From Armigeres subalbatus (taxonomy: Eukaryota > Arthropoda > Insecta > Diptera > Culicidae): DNA of 64,000 bases. The notes under the pieces were generated by a model that ran no database searches, had not been told where the DNA came from, and worked only from the letters and a program-made list of their open reading frames with translations. Shown in pieces: positions 10,546-23,600 of the stretch; position 1 is the first letter of the stretch; every line of letters begins with the position of its first letter. The stretch lies in the NCBI RefSeq assembly GCF_024139115.2, contig NC_085140.1:30615806-30679805 (forward strand). Direction: 5' to 3'. The position numbers and the translations under genes are program-made.

Positions 10546-11344
10546 TAGCTTATACCCTTGTGACCCGAGGTAATCAACCCTACAGGGAAGTAAGAAGTGT
10601 TTTGGGGGATCGCGATGTGGTATATATGCAGGCTATCTATGTCTTTCTTTGCTCGTCTGACATCAAAGTCTAATATTTCATTTTTTTTCTTTCCAAGTTT
10701 TTTTTTCTTGTTTTTGTCTTATTGTTCCGTGTACCATGAAGCTCTGGCCATCCGGAAGATGCTCCCTGACGAACCTCAACTGGCGCACGACGCTACGCTA
10801 CAACGTTTTTGACGTCCAATACCCGGATGAGCAGCTGAAATACCAACCCTGTCCATCCTGAAATTACGCAATCTAACCTTGATTCATCACGAGTATCTTG
10901 GTCAATGTCCCTTTCCTCTTACTAACTGTTAATAATAATGATATAGTTTTTAAATATCATAAAGAGTCTCGGCTCCGTTAATTTTTATACACGCATGAGC
11001 CTGTCAAATAAATGCAATAGATAAAAAAGAGTTCACAGAAATTGCCGCCAACTTATTCGATGCTCTTAAAGAACGAATCCAAGAGCAATGATCAAAATAT
11101 GCCGATCTTTTTGCTTTTTTAATAATCCTGCAGTGAAGTAATTGATTAGAAACGATTTGGACATTTTCTTAAAGATATCCAGACGAGATCTTAATCATTC
11201 CAGATGCGATCGTTCAAGAGACTGCAGCTCGTGAAGATCCTGCAGCAGAGCAAAATACTTGCGTTGCCGGTGGAAACTACGTTGACATTAGGATTCTTTC
11301 AAGCGATCCGTAGAGAATTCTTCTAAAATGAATCGGAAGGGATT

Positions 11345-11551
11345 AAGCGAAAGTACTAGACATTGATCTTCGCCGCTCTTGGCATCATTCGTCCAACTTC
11401 CGTTGAACTAGAGAGAGCATTTCCAGTAGCTCGCAACATTTCCAACAAAATTCGAGGCGGATTGGGAGATGCATCACTCAGTATGTTATGTGATTATGTC
11501 CACGTGAGTTTCACTTTGCCCACTTCAGCAAGCAATGATTTTAACATTTGA
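11345..11551 (+). pseudogene. hAT transposase relic, C-terminal dimerisation domain
   Basis: Encodes IIRPTSVELERAFPVARNI and RGGLGDASLSMLCDYV. This is the hAT C-terminal dimerisation motif (PTS..ERAFS.A......R..L), which holds transposase subunits together. It is in the same element and orientation as the 10327 segment, and its stop codon lies ~170 bp before the right end, the normal place. Upstream sequence from 11030 (EIAANLFDALKERIQE) also looks like transposase but is interrupted by stops. Confidence 0.85.
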
Positions 11552-11727
11552 AGTTTATCAATAAATATTGTTTATAACACAAAAGTCCAAATCAAAAGTT
11601 TTTTTTTCATATTTCTGAAATTTTCACAAATACCGGTATTTTACCGGTATTACCGGTATTGACTCCACCAAATACCGAATACCGGTATTTGTCAAAAATG
11701 GCCAATACCGACCACCCTAATCCGACT

Positions 11728-14126
11728 AGACCTTATAAATAAAAAGAAATATAGATGCTATGTTCATGAAAAACCATTTTAAAGGTGAAAACTAGCAACC
11801 GCCAATAGAGGGCCCAAATATTTGTTTGCCATTGGCACGTTACTCTTTCGACACTACTTTAATCACCTTCCCATTTTTTTTTGTTTCTGATCTGTTGCAA
11901 GCAACCAGTCAACCTCGCTTTTTTCATTACCTCAGCAGCTCAAAACAGTTTCCCACGTCACCACATGGACTAGAAACTATCCATCAAAAAGTCAAAAAGT
12001 CGCCCGATAACATTCCGAGAGGCACGGCATGACATGTAGAACAGAGAACATTGAATGACGCATCACATTCATTCCCCCACGCGATCCAATATGATTGGTG
12101 CAAGTGTTGGCAGAGAAAGGTTCCACTTTTTTTTGGACTCTTCAGCTGTGTGTTTGGAAAATGAATGACTCTAATGATAACGGTCGCACTTGGGCTTACG
12201 AGGTATCGGGCGAACCGGAAGCTTTTTGCAGTTGGTTCTATTTTTCAATGGGGAAAACCAGCTGTCGACAACCCCGACCTATACAAGCCTAGCCCTTCAG
12301 AAGTCCGAGTGGGTGTTGGAGTGGCAACTGATGTCTGCCAATTTTGTTCCTTGTTCGCACATTTTTTCCTGATTCGAGTGGGTATTTGTTTTGTTTTCAT
12401 ACTACCGATGCGATCGATGATGGCTGCCGTCATGGATGGAATCCCCTATGGGATTGGGAGTGGATTCCCTGGTAGTATCGAAAGCACCTGCCTGCCAACT
12501 GGAGTATTTGCAATAAGACTGGCAGCACCCTCACACGCCTGACATGTGATATTTTCTACATTCATCACGTGAATGTGTATCATTTTTCTGAACCGCCTTC
12601 CCTCATCAAATTCCTCGACCCAGCAGGGTCTGTCGTAGCGTTTGAGGGATTCCCCTTTTACGGTTCACTAACGAAGGGCGTGAAAATGATCCCGGAACTG
12701 GGTGAACAGGCAGAATTTTCATACTTGAAGGCTCAAATACACATCACCTTCAGTAAAATAGACGTCTTCCATAAAAATTAAAATTTTGCTAACTATCTAC
12801 AAAATGTTCATACAAAACAAGGTAAGCTTGAATGCTAATCCCAAATCGATCGCGTATTAAAAGAGACCTTACTTTATTTGAAACAAAATTCATTTCGTGA
12901 GTCGTGATTGAATTATTTCCTCCATTTCGTATTTAAATTAACAAATTTTGTTTTTTTTTTTAATTTATTTTTTGGCGCTGGTTTTCCCTCCTGCTTTCAG
13001 TGCTCCCATGCTGCAAATTCTTTTTTATCTACCTCCTTTTTAGTTTGGAAGCAAAAACACACGAGTGGCGCTCGCACAAGGAAAAAACTGAAAATAACAA
13101 ATCACTCTTCATCACATTTCACTACGGACCATCGAGTGCGCTCTTCCGGATTTTTTTCCCAGTTTCACGTATACCATCCATCCATACAATTCGGTTAGGT
13201 GCAACGTCACGTCAAAGATTCTATAGCGTCGCAACCTCGTTATCGGAGAAGACTTTTAGGATGATGGCTCTTGATAGAGTGCAAAACATACGAAAAAAAA
13301 TCCTTTTCAGTTGTAAGGATCCACACGGTGTTCATTAAGGGCAATGTATGGTTACTCTGTGGTCTATATATAGCAGTTTCCTTCAAAGCATTCATAGTAC
13401 TGATTGAATGTAAGCAATAATGAGTTGATAATTGGCATGCAGTAATCCAGTGGCCATATATTTACAAGTCCATACAAGACTCATAAACGGCATGACAGTG
13501 GATTTCGCTATGGAAATATGTCAACCCATATTTTTGTGTTCAATAGCCTCTAATTTTCCATCCTACTTTTTCTTGTACGCAATATTGAATACAAGCTCCA
13601 TAGTAACGACTTACTGTAATTTTAAAAAGTTATGGAAAAATAAGTCGAATCGAACGGAGCCTTTTTAACTAAAAGTAACATATGCTGTAACATTTTTATA
13701 CTGTGTAGTACGCGTATTAATCGAAATACTGTCAAAGAACTAAATCCGTTTCTTCCAGAGTAATATATAACCAGTATTTTTTTTTTACTAAATTGTTCGA
13801 TCATTGAATAGAATTTGAACAATACTGTCTTTAAGAACCAATCAACTTTGCCCTTAATAAATGCAGATGTGACCGGGAAACTGTTCAACAGCTGCATATT
13901 CCGGTGCGTAGTCGTTGCTCTATTCACTATCACAAGACTCCATGGCGTTAGTTTGTAGATGCTCAGCTCTGAGGAAAAAAAAATGCTGCGAAGAAACGAA
14001 ACAAGTGAAATTGGAGTTCCTGTGCATGTCGAGCAGGCTGTGCGCTCAAATGCTGATAGACTTCTACTTGTCGATATTTTCTCTATTTGACTCACTTAAA
14101 CAAAAAATATCGAAAGGAGTGCCAAA
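11728..14126. other. Unassigned region
   Basis: No gene recognised. There are short open frames of 60-157 residues, none with a familiar domain, and poly-T runs near 12946-12970 and 13782. Part of it may be single-copy DNA. Confidence 0.4.
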
Positions 14127-14650
14127 GATCGGATTTTGTAGCATTCGGGGTATAATCCAGATTGCATTTGATCATCTGAAGAAACAAATTAAAAGGACTG
14201 GAGGATTCGAAATGCTGAAGTCTGTTTCTAATTTTTTAATTTGACTATTTGAGATGCACGTCCTATACAATTTGACACAATTTGAATTCTATAAATTTAA
14301 ATCGATATAAATGTGTGCTTTTTATTCAATTAATTTCAGTTCAGTTCAATGTATTTCATAGACTTAAATGCAGACACTTCTGTTGACTCTGAAATTCACT
14401 AAGGCAGCGGTTCTCAACCTTTTTCTTGAGAGGTACTCCTTCGACCTTATACTTTTGTAGAGGTACCCCCTATTTTATTTCGCTGTAAATAAAAATAAGC
14501 TCTATTCATAAGATATATTGAAAACGGACCTGAAAACCAATGGTATCTCCAAAAAGTTGTCTGCAATTGTCGTTATTCAGTGAAAATATAGAATTAATAT
14601 TCATGTTTATACATCAAGCTACCCACAAGACTTTGAGTTCTTTTGAAGAT
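14127..14650 (+). repeat. Duplicated flank, copy 1
   Basis: About 520 bp nearly identical to 20173-20697. It begins at AAAGATCGGATTTTGTAGC, passes through CGGTTCTCAACCTTTTTCTT and GAGGTACCCCCTATT, and runs into the 23-bp satellite. The homology start is sharp. The CAGCGGTTCTCAACC segment resembles a hAT-type terminus, but I could not find a matching partner end. Confidence 0.9.
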
Positions 14651-17600
14651 TTCCAAGCCTCCAGAAAGTTTGGTTCCAAGTCTCTTGATAGGAAGCTCTC
14701 AATTCTTTCGAAAGGAGACCTTCAAGCCTATTGTAATAATTCCAAACCTCTTGAAAGGAGGCTTCCGAGATTCTTGAAAGGAAGCATCCGAGCCTCTTGA
14801 AAGGAGGATTCCATATCTTGAAAAGAGGCTTTCGAGATACTTGAAAGGAGGCTTCCAAGCCTCTTGAAAAGAGGCTTCCAAGCCGCTTAAAAGGAGGATT
14901 CCATATCTTGAAAGGAGGCTTCCGAGATACTTGAGAAGGCTCTTGAAAAAGGCTTCAAGCCGCTTAAAGGAGGCTTCAAGCCGCTTAAAAGGAGGCTTCA
15001 GGCCTCTTGAAAGGAGGCTTCGAGGCCTCTTGAAAGGAGGCTTCGAGCCTCTTGAAAGGAGGCTTCCAGGCCTCTTGAAAGGAGGCTTGAGCCTCTTAAA
15101 AGGAGGCTTCAGAGCCTCTTAAATGGAGGTTTCGAGCCTCTTGAAACGAGGCTTCAAGCCTCTTGAAAGGAGGCTTCGAGCCTCTTGAAGGAGGCTTCGA
15201 GCCTCTTGAAATGAAGCTTGAGGCCTCTTGAAATGAAGCTTCCGAGCCTCTTGAAAGGAGTCTTCCAGGCCTCTTGGAAGGAGGCTTCCAGGCCTCTTAA
15301 AAGTAGCCTTCCAAGCCTCTTGAAAGGAAGCTCCCAGGCCTCTTGAAACGAGGCTTCCAGGCCTCTTTAAACGAGACTTCCAGGCCTCTTGAAACGAGGC
15401 TTGAAAGGAGGCTTCCGGGCCTCTTGAAAGGAGGCTTCCGGGCCTCTTGAAAGGAGGCTTCCAGGCCTCTTGAAAGGAGGCTTCCGGGCCTCTTGAAAGG
15501 AGGCTTCCGGGCCTCTTGAAAGGAGGCTTCCGGGCCTCTTGAGAGGAGGCTTCAGGGCCTCTTGAAAGGAGGCTTCCGGGCCTCTTGAAGAGAGGCTTCC
15601 GAGCCTCTTGAAAGGAGGCTTCCGGGCCTCTTGAAAGGAGGCTTCCGAGCCTCTTGAAGGGAGGCTTCGGGCCTCTTGAAAGGAGGCTTCCAGGCCTCTT
15701 GAAAGGAGGCTTCCGGGCCTCTTGAAGGGAGGCTCTCGGGCCTCTTGAAAGGAGGCTTGGGGGCCTCTTGAAAGGAGGCTTGCGAGACGCTTGAAAGGAG
15801 GCTTGCGGGCAACTTGAAAGGAGGCTTCGGGGCCTCTTAAAATGTGGTTTCCGGTCCTCTTGAAAGGAGGCTTCCGGGCCTCTTGAAAGGAGGCTTCCGG
15901 GCCTCTTGAAAGGAGGCTTCGGGGCCTCTTGAAGGGGGCCTGCGGGCCTCTTGAAGGGGGCTTCTGGGCCTCTTGAAAGGAGGCTTCCGGGCCTCTTGAA
16001 AGGGGGCTTCCGGGCCCCTTGAAAGGAGGCTTCCGGGCCTCTTGAAAGGAGGCTTGAGGCCTCTTGAAGGAGGCTTCCAGGCCTCTTGAAGGAGGCTTCA
16101 GGCCTCTTGAAGGAGGCTTCCAGGCCTCTTGAAAGGAGGCTTCAGGCCTCTTGAAAGGAGGCTTCCGAGCCTCTTGAAGGAGGCTTCCAGGCCTCTTGAA
16201 GGAGGCTTCCAGGCCTCTTGAAAGGAGGCTCTGAGCCTCTTGAAAGGAGGCTTCCTGAGCCTCTTGAAAGGAGGCTTGAGCCTCTTGAAGGAGGCTTCCA
16301 GGCCTCTTGAAGGAGGCTTCCAGGCCTCTTGAAAGGAGGCTGGGCCTCTTGAAAGGAGGCTTCCAGGCCTCTTGAAAGGAGGCCAGGCCTCTTGAAGGAG
16401 GCTGGGCCTCTTGAAGGAGGCTTGAGCCTCTTGAAGGAGGCTTCCAGGCCTCTTGAAAGGAGGCTGAGGCCTCTTGAAGGAGGCTTCAGGCCTCTTGAAG
16501 GAGGCTGGGCCTCTTGAAAGGAGGCTTCCAGGCCTCTTGAAAGGAGGCTCTGAGCCTCTTGAAGGAGGCTTGAGGCCTCTTGAAGGAGGCTTGAGCCTCT
16601 TGAAAGGAGGCTTCTGAGCCTCTTGAAGGAGGCTTCCGGGCCTCTTGAAAGGAGGCTGGAGCCTCTTGAAGGAGGCTTCCTGAGCCTCTTGAAAGGAGGC
16701 TTGAGCCTCTTGAAAGGAGGCTTCCAGGCCTCTTGAAAGGAGGCTTCCGGGCCTCTTGAAAGGAGGCTTCCAGGCCTCTTGAAGGGGCTGAGGCCTCTTG
16801 AAAGGAGGCTTCCGAGCCTCTTGAAGGAGGCTGGGCCTCTTGAAGGAGGCTTCCAGGCCTCTTGAAGGAGGCTTCCAGGCCTCTTGAAAGAAGGCTTGAG
16901 CCTCTTGAAAGGAGGCTTGAGGCCTCTTGAAAGGAGGCTTCTGAGCCTCTTGAAAGGAGGCTGAGGCCTCTTGAAGGAGGCTGAGCCTCTTGAAAGGAGG
17001 CCTGAGCCTCTTGAAAGGAGGCTTCCTGAGGCCTCTTGAAGGAGGCCTGAGCCTCTTGAAAGGAGGCTTCCGGAGCCTCTTGAAAGGAGGCTCTGAGCCT
17101 CTTGAAAGGAGGCCTGAGCCTCTTGAAGGAGGCTGAGCCTCTTGAAGGAGGCTTCCAGGCCTCTTGAAGGAGGCTTGGGCCTCTTGAAAGGAGGCTCTGA
17201 GATTCTTGAAAGAAAGCACCTGAGGCCTCTTGAAATGAGTTCCATATCTTGAAGGAGGCTTTCGAGGATGCTTGAAGGAGGCTTCCAAGCCTCTTGAAAG
17301 AGGCTTCAAGCCGCTTAAAGGAGGATTCCATATCTTGAAAGGAGGCTTCAGGATACTTGAGAAGGCTCTTGAAAAAGGCTTCCAAGCTGCTTAAAAGGAG
17401 GCTTCAAGCCGCTTAAAGGAGGCTTCTGAGCCTCTTGAAAGGAGGCTTTCAGGCCTCTTGAAAGGAGGCTTCTGAGCCTCTTGAAGGAGGCTTTGAGGCC
17501 TCTTGAAAGGAGGCTTCAGGCCTCTTGAAAGGAGGCTTCCAGGCCTCTTGAAAGGAGGCTTGAGCCTCTTGAAGGAGGCTTCCAGGCCTCTTGAAAGGAG

Positions 17601-20165
17601 GCTTCTGGAGCCTCTTGAAAGGAGGCTTCAGGCCTCTTGAAAGGAGGCTTCCAAGCCTATTGAAAGGAGGCTTACAGGCCTCTTGAAGGAGGCTTCCAGG
17701 CCTCTTGAAAGGAGGCTTCGGGCCTCTTGAAAGGAGGCTTCCAGGCCTCTTGAAGGAGGCTTCCAGGCCTCTTGAAGGAGGCTTCCAGGCCTCTTGAAAG
17801 GAGGCTCTGAGCCTCTTGAAAGGAGGCTTCCTGAGCCTCTTGAAGAAGGCTTCCAGGCCTCTTGAAAGGAGGCTTCCGAGGCCTCTTGAAAGGAGGCTTC
17901 CTGAGCCTCTTGAAAGGAGGCTTCCGAGGCCTCTTGAAAGGAGGCTGAGCCTCTTGAAAGGAGGCTTCCGGGCCTCTTGAAGGAGGCTGAGGCCTCTTGA
18001 AAGGGAGGCTTCCGGGCCTCTTGAAGGAGGCTGAGCCTCTTGAAAGGAGGCTGGGCCTCTTGAAGGAGGCTTCCGAGCCTCTTGAAAGGAGGCTGAGCCT
18101 CTTGAAGGAGGCTTCCAGGCCTCTTGAAGGAGGCTGGGCCTCTTGAAAGGAGGCTTCCGAGCCTCTTGAAAGGAGGCTTCCGAGCCTCTTGAAAGGAGGC
18201 TTCCGAGATTCTTGAAAGGAAGCATCCGAGCCTCTTGAAAGGAGGATTCCATATCTTGAAAAGAGGCTTTCGAGATACTTTAAAGAAGGCTTCCAAGCCT
18301 CTTGAAAAGAGGCTTCCAAGCCGCTTAAAAGGAGGATTCTATATCTTGAAAGGAGGCTTCCGAGATACTTGAGGAGGCTCTTGAAAAAAGGCTTCCAAGC
18401 CGCTTTAAAGGAGGCTTCCAAGCCGCTTAAAAGGAGGCTTGAGCCTCTTGAAAGGAGGCTTTCAGGCCTCTTGAAAGGAGGCTTGAGGCCTCTTGAAAGG
18501 AGGCTTGAGGCCTCTTGAAGGAGGCTTGAGGCCTCTTGAAAGGAGGCTTCCAAGCCTCTTGAAAGGAGGCTTCAAGCCTCTTGAAAGGAGGCTTCCAAGC
18601 CTCTTGAAAGGAGGCTGGAGCCTCTTGAAGGAGGCTTCCTGAGGCCTCTTGAAAGGAGGCTTCCAGGCCTCTTGAAATGAAGCTTCCAGGCCTCTTGAAA
18701 GAAGCCTGAGCCTCTTGAAAGGAGGCTTCCAGGCCTCTTGAAGGAGGCTTCCAGGCCTCTTGAAAGGGAGGCTTCCAGGCCTCTTGAAAGGAAGCTTCCA
18801 AGCCTCTTGAAAGGAGGCTTCCAGGCCTCTTGAAGGAGGCTGGGCCTCTTGAAAGGAGGCTTCCGGGCCTCTTGAAAGGAGGCTGGGCCTCTTGAAAGGA
18901 GGCTTCTGAGGCCTCTTGAAAGGAGGCTTCCAGGCCTCTTGAAAGGAGGCTGAGCCTCTTGAAAGGAGGCTTGAGCCTCTTGAAAGGAGGCTGGAGCCTC
19001 TTGAAGGAGGCTTGAGGCCTCTTGAAAGGAGGCTTCTGAGCCTCTTGAAAGGAGGCTCTGAGCCTCTTGAAAGGAGGCTGAGGCCTCTTGAAAGGAGGCC
19101 TGAGCCTCTTGAAAGGAGGCTCTGAGCCTCTTGAAAGGAGGCTTCTGAGCCTCTTGAAGGAGCTGAGCCTCTTGAAGGTGGCTTCAGGCCTCTTGAAGGA
19201 GGCTTCCAGGCCTCTTGAAGGAGGCTCTGAGCCTCTTGAAAGGAGGCTTCCAGGCCTCTTGAAAGGAGGCTGAGGCCTCTTGAAGGAGGCTTCAGGCCTC
19301 TTGAAGGAGGCTGGGCCTCTTGAAAGGAGGCTGGGCCTCTTGAAAGGAGGCCTGAGCCTCTTAAAAGAGGCTTCTGAGCCTCTTGAAAGGAGGCTTTGAG
19401 CCTCTTGAAAGGGAGGCTCTGAGCCTCTTGAAAGGAGGCTTCCGAGCCTCTTGAAAGGAGGCTTCCGAGCCTCTTGAAAGGAGGCTTCCGAGCCTCTTGA
19501 AAGGAGGCTTCCGAGATACTTGAGAAGGCTCTTGAAAAAAGGCTTCCACGCCGCTTAAAAGGAGGCTTCCAAGCCGCTTAAAAGGAGGCTGACGAGCCTC
19601 TTGAAAGGAGGCTTCCGAGCCTCTTGAAAGGAGGCTTCCGAGCCTCTTGAAAGGAGGCTTCCGAGCCTCTTGAAAGGAGGCTTCCAAGCCTCTTGAAAGG
19701 AGGCTTCCGAGCCTCTTGAAAGGGAGGCTTCCGAGCCTCTTGAAATGAAGCTTCCAGGCCTCTTGAAATGAAGCTTCCAGGCCTCTTGAAAGGAGGCTTC
19801 CTGAGCCTCTTGGAAGGAGGCTTGAGCCTCTTGAAAGGAGGCTTGAGGACTCTTGAAAGGAAGCTTCCAAGCCTCTTGAAAGGAGGCTTCAAGCCTCTTG
19901 AAGGAGGCTTCCAAGCCTCTTGAAAGGAGGTTTTAGCGCCTTTTGAAAGGAGGCTTCCAGGCCTCTTGAAAGGAGGCTGAGCCTCTTGAAAGGAGGCTTC
20001 CAGGCCTCTTGAAAGGAGGCTTGAGCCTCTTGAAAGGAGGCTTCCAGGCCTCTTGAAAGGAGGCTTCCGGGCCTCTTGAAAGGAGGCTTCCGGGCCTCTT
20101 GAAAGGAGGCTTCCGGGCCTCTTGAAAGGAGGCTTCCGAGCCTCTTGAAAGGAGGCTTCCGAGCC
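14651..20165 (+). repeat. 23-bp hairpin satellite, block 1
   Basis: Tandem 23-bp units: GAGGCTTCCGAGCCTC followed by TTGAAAG. The first 16 bp form a hairpin (GAGGC/GCCTC arms with a short loop). The loop differs between units (TTCCGA, TTCCGG, TTCCAG, TTCCAA), and in the interior (about 16030-19350) it is often shortened (GAGGCTGAGCCTC, GAGGCCTGAGCCTC), while the arms are kept. The first ~350 bp and short stretches near 17230-17400, 18205-18420 and 19510-19570 hold a distinct variant set with GGAGGATTCCATATC and CCGCTTAAAAGG. The minus-strand unit has no stop codon in any frame, whereas the plus-strand unit contains TGA. That explains the long minus-strand open frames. Confidence 0.95.
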
Positions 20166-20172
20166 TCTGCTA

Positions 20173-20697
20173 AAGATCGGATTTTGTAGCATTCGGGGTA
20201 TAATCCAGATTGCATTTGATCATCTGAAGAAACAAATTAAAAGGACTGGAGGATTCTAAATGCTGAAGTCTGTTTCTAATTTTTTAATTTATCAATTTGA
20301 GATGCACGTCCTATACATTTTGACACAATTTGAATTCTATAAATTTAAATCGATATAAATGTGTGCTTTTATTCCATTAATTTCAGTTCAGTTCAATGTA
20401 TTTCACAGACCTTAATGCAGATACTTCTGTTGACTCTGAAATTCACTAAGGCACCGGTTCTCAACCTTTTTCTTGAGAGGTACTCCTTAGAACTTATACT
20501 TTTGTAGAGGTACCCCCTATTCTATTTCGCTGTAAATAAAAATAAGCTCTACTCATAAGATATATTGGAAACGGACCTGAAAACCAATGGTATCTCCAAA
20601 AAGTTGTCTGCAATTGTCGTTATTCAATGGAAATATCGAGTTCATATTTAGGTTTATACATCAAGCTACCTACAAGATTACAAGCTACCGAGTTCTT
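20173..20697 (+). repeat. Duplicated flank, copy 2
   Basis: The second copy of the 14127-14650 flank, joined directly to the end of satellite block 1 (GAGCCTCTGCTAAAGATCGG). It differs by scattered substitutions only. It shows that flank plus satellite was duplicated in tandem as one unit. Confidence 0.9.
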
Positions 20698-23600
20698 TCG
20701 GAGGCTTCCGAACCTCCAGACAGTAGGATTCCAAGTCTCTTGATAGGAAGCTCTCAATTCTTTCGAAAGAAGAGTTTCAAGCCTATTGTAATAATTCCGA
20801 GCCTTTTGAAAGGAGGATTCCATATCTTGAAAGGAGGCTTTTGAAATACTTGAAAGGAGCCTTCCAAGCCTCTTGAAAGGAGGCTTCCAAGCCGCTTAAA
20901 AGGAGGATTCTATATCTTGAAAGGAGACTTCCGAGATACTTGAGGAGGCTCTTGAAAAAAGGCTTCCAAGCCGCTTAAAAGGAGGCTTCCAAGCCGCTTA
21001 AAAGGAGGCTTCCGAGCCTCTTGAAAGGAGGCTTCCGAGCCTCTTGAAAGGAGGCTTCCGAGCCTCTTGAAAGGAGGCTTCCGAGCCTCTTGAAAGGAGG
21101 CTTCCGAGCCTCTTGAAAGGAGGCTTCGAGCCTCTTGAAAGGAGGCTTCGAGGCCTCTTAAAGGAGGCTTCTGAGCCTCTTGAAAGGAGGCTTCAAGCCT
21201 CTTGAAAGGAGGCTTCAAGCCTCTTGAAAGGAGGCTTGAGCCTCTTGAAAGGAGGCTCTGAGCCTCTTGAAATGAAGCTTCCAGCCTCTTGAAATGAAGC
21301 TTGAGCCTCTTGAAAGGAGGCTTCAGGCCTCTTGGAAGGAGGCCTGAGCTTCAAAGGAGGCCTCTTGAAAGGAGGCTTCCAAGCCTCTTGAAAGGAGGCT
21401 TCCAAGCCTCTTGAAAGGAGGCTTCCGAGCCTCTTGAAAGGAGGCTTCCGGGCCTCTTGAAAGGAGGCTTCCGGGCCTCTTGAAAGGAGGCTTCCGGGCC
21501 TCTTGAAAGGAGGCTTGGGCCTCTTGAAAGGAGGCTTCCAGGCCTCTTGAAAGGAGGCTTCCGGGCCTCTTGAAAGGAGGCTCTGGGCCTCTTGAAAGGA
21601 GGCCTGGGCCTCTTGAAAGGAGGCTTCCAGGCCTCTTGAAAGGAGGCTTCCGGGCCTCTTGAAAGGAGGCTTCGGGCCTCTTGAAAGGAGGCTTCCGGGC
21701 CTCTTGAAAGGAGGCTTCCGGGCCTCTTGAAAGGAGGCCTGGGCCTCTTGAAAGGAGGCTTCCGGGCCTCTTGAAAGGAGGCTTCCAGGCCTCTTGAAAG
21801 GAGGCTTCCAGGCCTCTTGAAGGAGGCTTCCAGGCCTCTTGAAAGGAGGCTTCCAGGCCTCTTGAAAGGAGGCTTCTGAGCCTCTTGAAAGGAGGCTTCT
21901 GAGCCTCTTGAAAGGAGGCTTCCAGGCCTCTTGAAAGGAGGCCCGGGGCCTCTTGAGGGGCTGGGCTCTTGAAAGGGAGGCCTGAGCCTCTTGAAAGGAG
22001 GCTTGAGGCCTCTTGAAAGGAGGCTTCCAGGCCTCTTGAAAGGAGGCTCTGAGCCTCTTGAAAGGAGGCCTGAGCCTCTTGAAAGGAGGCTCTGAGCCTC
22101 TTGAAGGAGGCTTCCAGGCCTCTTGAAAGGAGGCCTGAGCCTCTTGAAGGAGGCTTCCGAGCCTCTTGAAAGGAGGCTCTGGGCCTCTTGAAGGAGGCTG
22201 AGCCTCTTGAAGGGAGGCTGAGCCTCTTGAAAGGAGGCTTCCAGGCCTCTTGAAAGGAGGCTTCTGAGCCTCTTGAAAGGAGGCTTCCAGGCCTCTTGAA
22301 AGGAGGCTTCCTGAGCTCTCTTGAAAGGAGGCCTGAGCCTCTTGAAAGGAGGCTTCAGGCCTCTTGAAAGGAGGCTTGAGGCCTCTTGAAGGAGGCTTCC
22401 GGGCCTCTTGAAAGAGGCTGAGGCCTCTTGAAGGAGGCTGGAGCCTCTTGAAAGGAGGCCTGAGGCCTCTTGAAAGGAGGCTTCCAGGCCTCTTGAAAGG
22501 AGGCTCTGAGGCCTCTTGAAAGGAGGCTTGAGCCTCTTGAAAGGAGGCTTCTGAGGCCTCTTGAAAGGAGGCCTGAGCCTCTTGAAAGGAGGCTTCTGAG
22601 CTCTTGAAAGGAGGCTGAGCCTCTTGAAAGGAGGCTTGAGCCTCTTGAAAGGAGGCTTCTGAGCCTCTTGAAAGGAGGCTTGAGCCTCTTGAAAGGAGGC
22701 TCTGAGCTCTTGAAAGGAGGCCCGAGCCTCTTGAAAGGAGGCTTCTGAGCCTCTTGAAAGGAGGCCTGAGCCTCTTGAAAGGAGGCCTGAGCCTCTTGAA
22801 AGGAGGCTCTGAGCCTCTTGAAAGGGAGGCTCTGAGCCTCTTGAAAGGAGGCTTCCAGGCCTCTGAAAGGAGGCCTGAGCCTCTTGAAAGGAGGCTTCTG
22901 AGCCTCTTGAAAGGAGGCTTCCGAGCTCTTGAAAGGAGGCTTCCGAGCCTCTTGAAAGGAGGCTTCCAGATTCTTGAAAGGAGGCTGAGCCTCTTGAAAG
23001 GAGGCTTCCATCTTGAGAGGCTTTCGCTTGAAAGGAGGCTTCCAAGCCTCTTGAAAGAGGCTTCTCTTGAAAGGAGGATTCCATATCTTGAAAGGAGGCC
23101 TGAGGAGAAGGCTCTTGAAAGGAGGCTTCCAGGCCTCTTAAAGGAGGCTTCAGGCCTCTTGAAAGGAGGCTTCAGCCTCTTGAAAGGAGGCTTCTGAGCC
23201 TCTTGAAAGGAGGCTTCGAGCCTCTTGAAAGGAGGCCTGAGCCTCTTGAAAGGAGGCTTCGAGCCTCTTGAAAGGAGGCTTCAGGCCTCTTGAAAGGAGG
23301 CTTCTGAGCCTCTTGGAAAGGAGGCTTCCAAGCCTCTTGGAAAGGAGGCTTCTGAGCCTCTTGAAATGAAGGCTTCCAGCCTGGAGCCTCTTGAAAGGAG
23401 GCTTCCGAGCCTCTTGAAGGAGGCTCTCTTGAAGGAGGCCTGAGCCTCTTGAAAGGAGGCTTGAGCCTCTTGAAAGGAGGCTTCTGAGCCTCTTGAAAGG
23501 AGGCTTCTGAGCCTCTTGAAGGAGGCTTGAGCCTCTTGAAAGGAGGCTTCCGGGGCCTCTTGAAAGGAGGCTTCAAGCCTCTTGAAAGGAGGCCTGAGCC

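Larger units (their letters stand above)
9829..11727 (+). mobile_element. hAT-superfamily DNA transposon with 8-bp target duplication
   Basis: The element proper is 9837-11719 (1,883 bp). It starts TAGGGTGGTC and ends GACCACCCTA, a perfect 10-bp terminal inverted repeat. The 8 bp ATCCGACT occur directly before (9829-9836) and after it (11720-11727), a perfect target duplication of hAT length. Subterminal regions at both ends are packed with ACCGGTATT-type repeats (about 9850-9950 and 11630-11705), likely transposase-binding repeats. The interior holds a decayed transposase. Length and structure fit an element that has lost some coding sequence. Confidence 0.93.

Noticed and set aside
12165..12542. 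125-residue plus-strand frame as a gene
   Set aside because: No recognised domain, overlapped by frames on both strands, no splice or promoter support.
14400..14480. hAT element end at CAGCGGTTCTCAACC
   Set aside because: It resembles a known type of hAT end, but no partner end or 8-bp duplication could be found.
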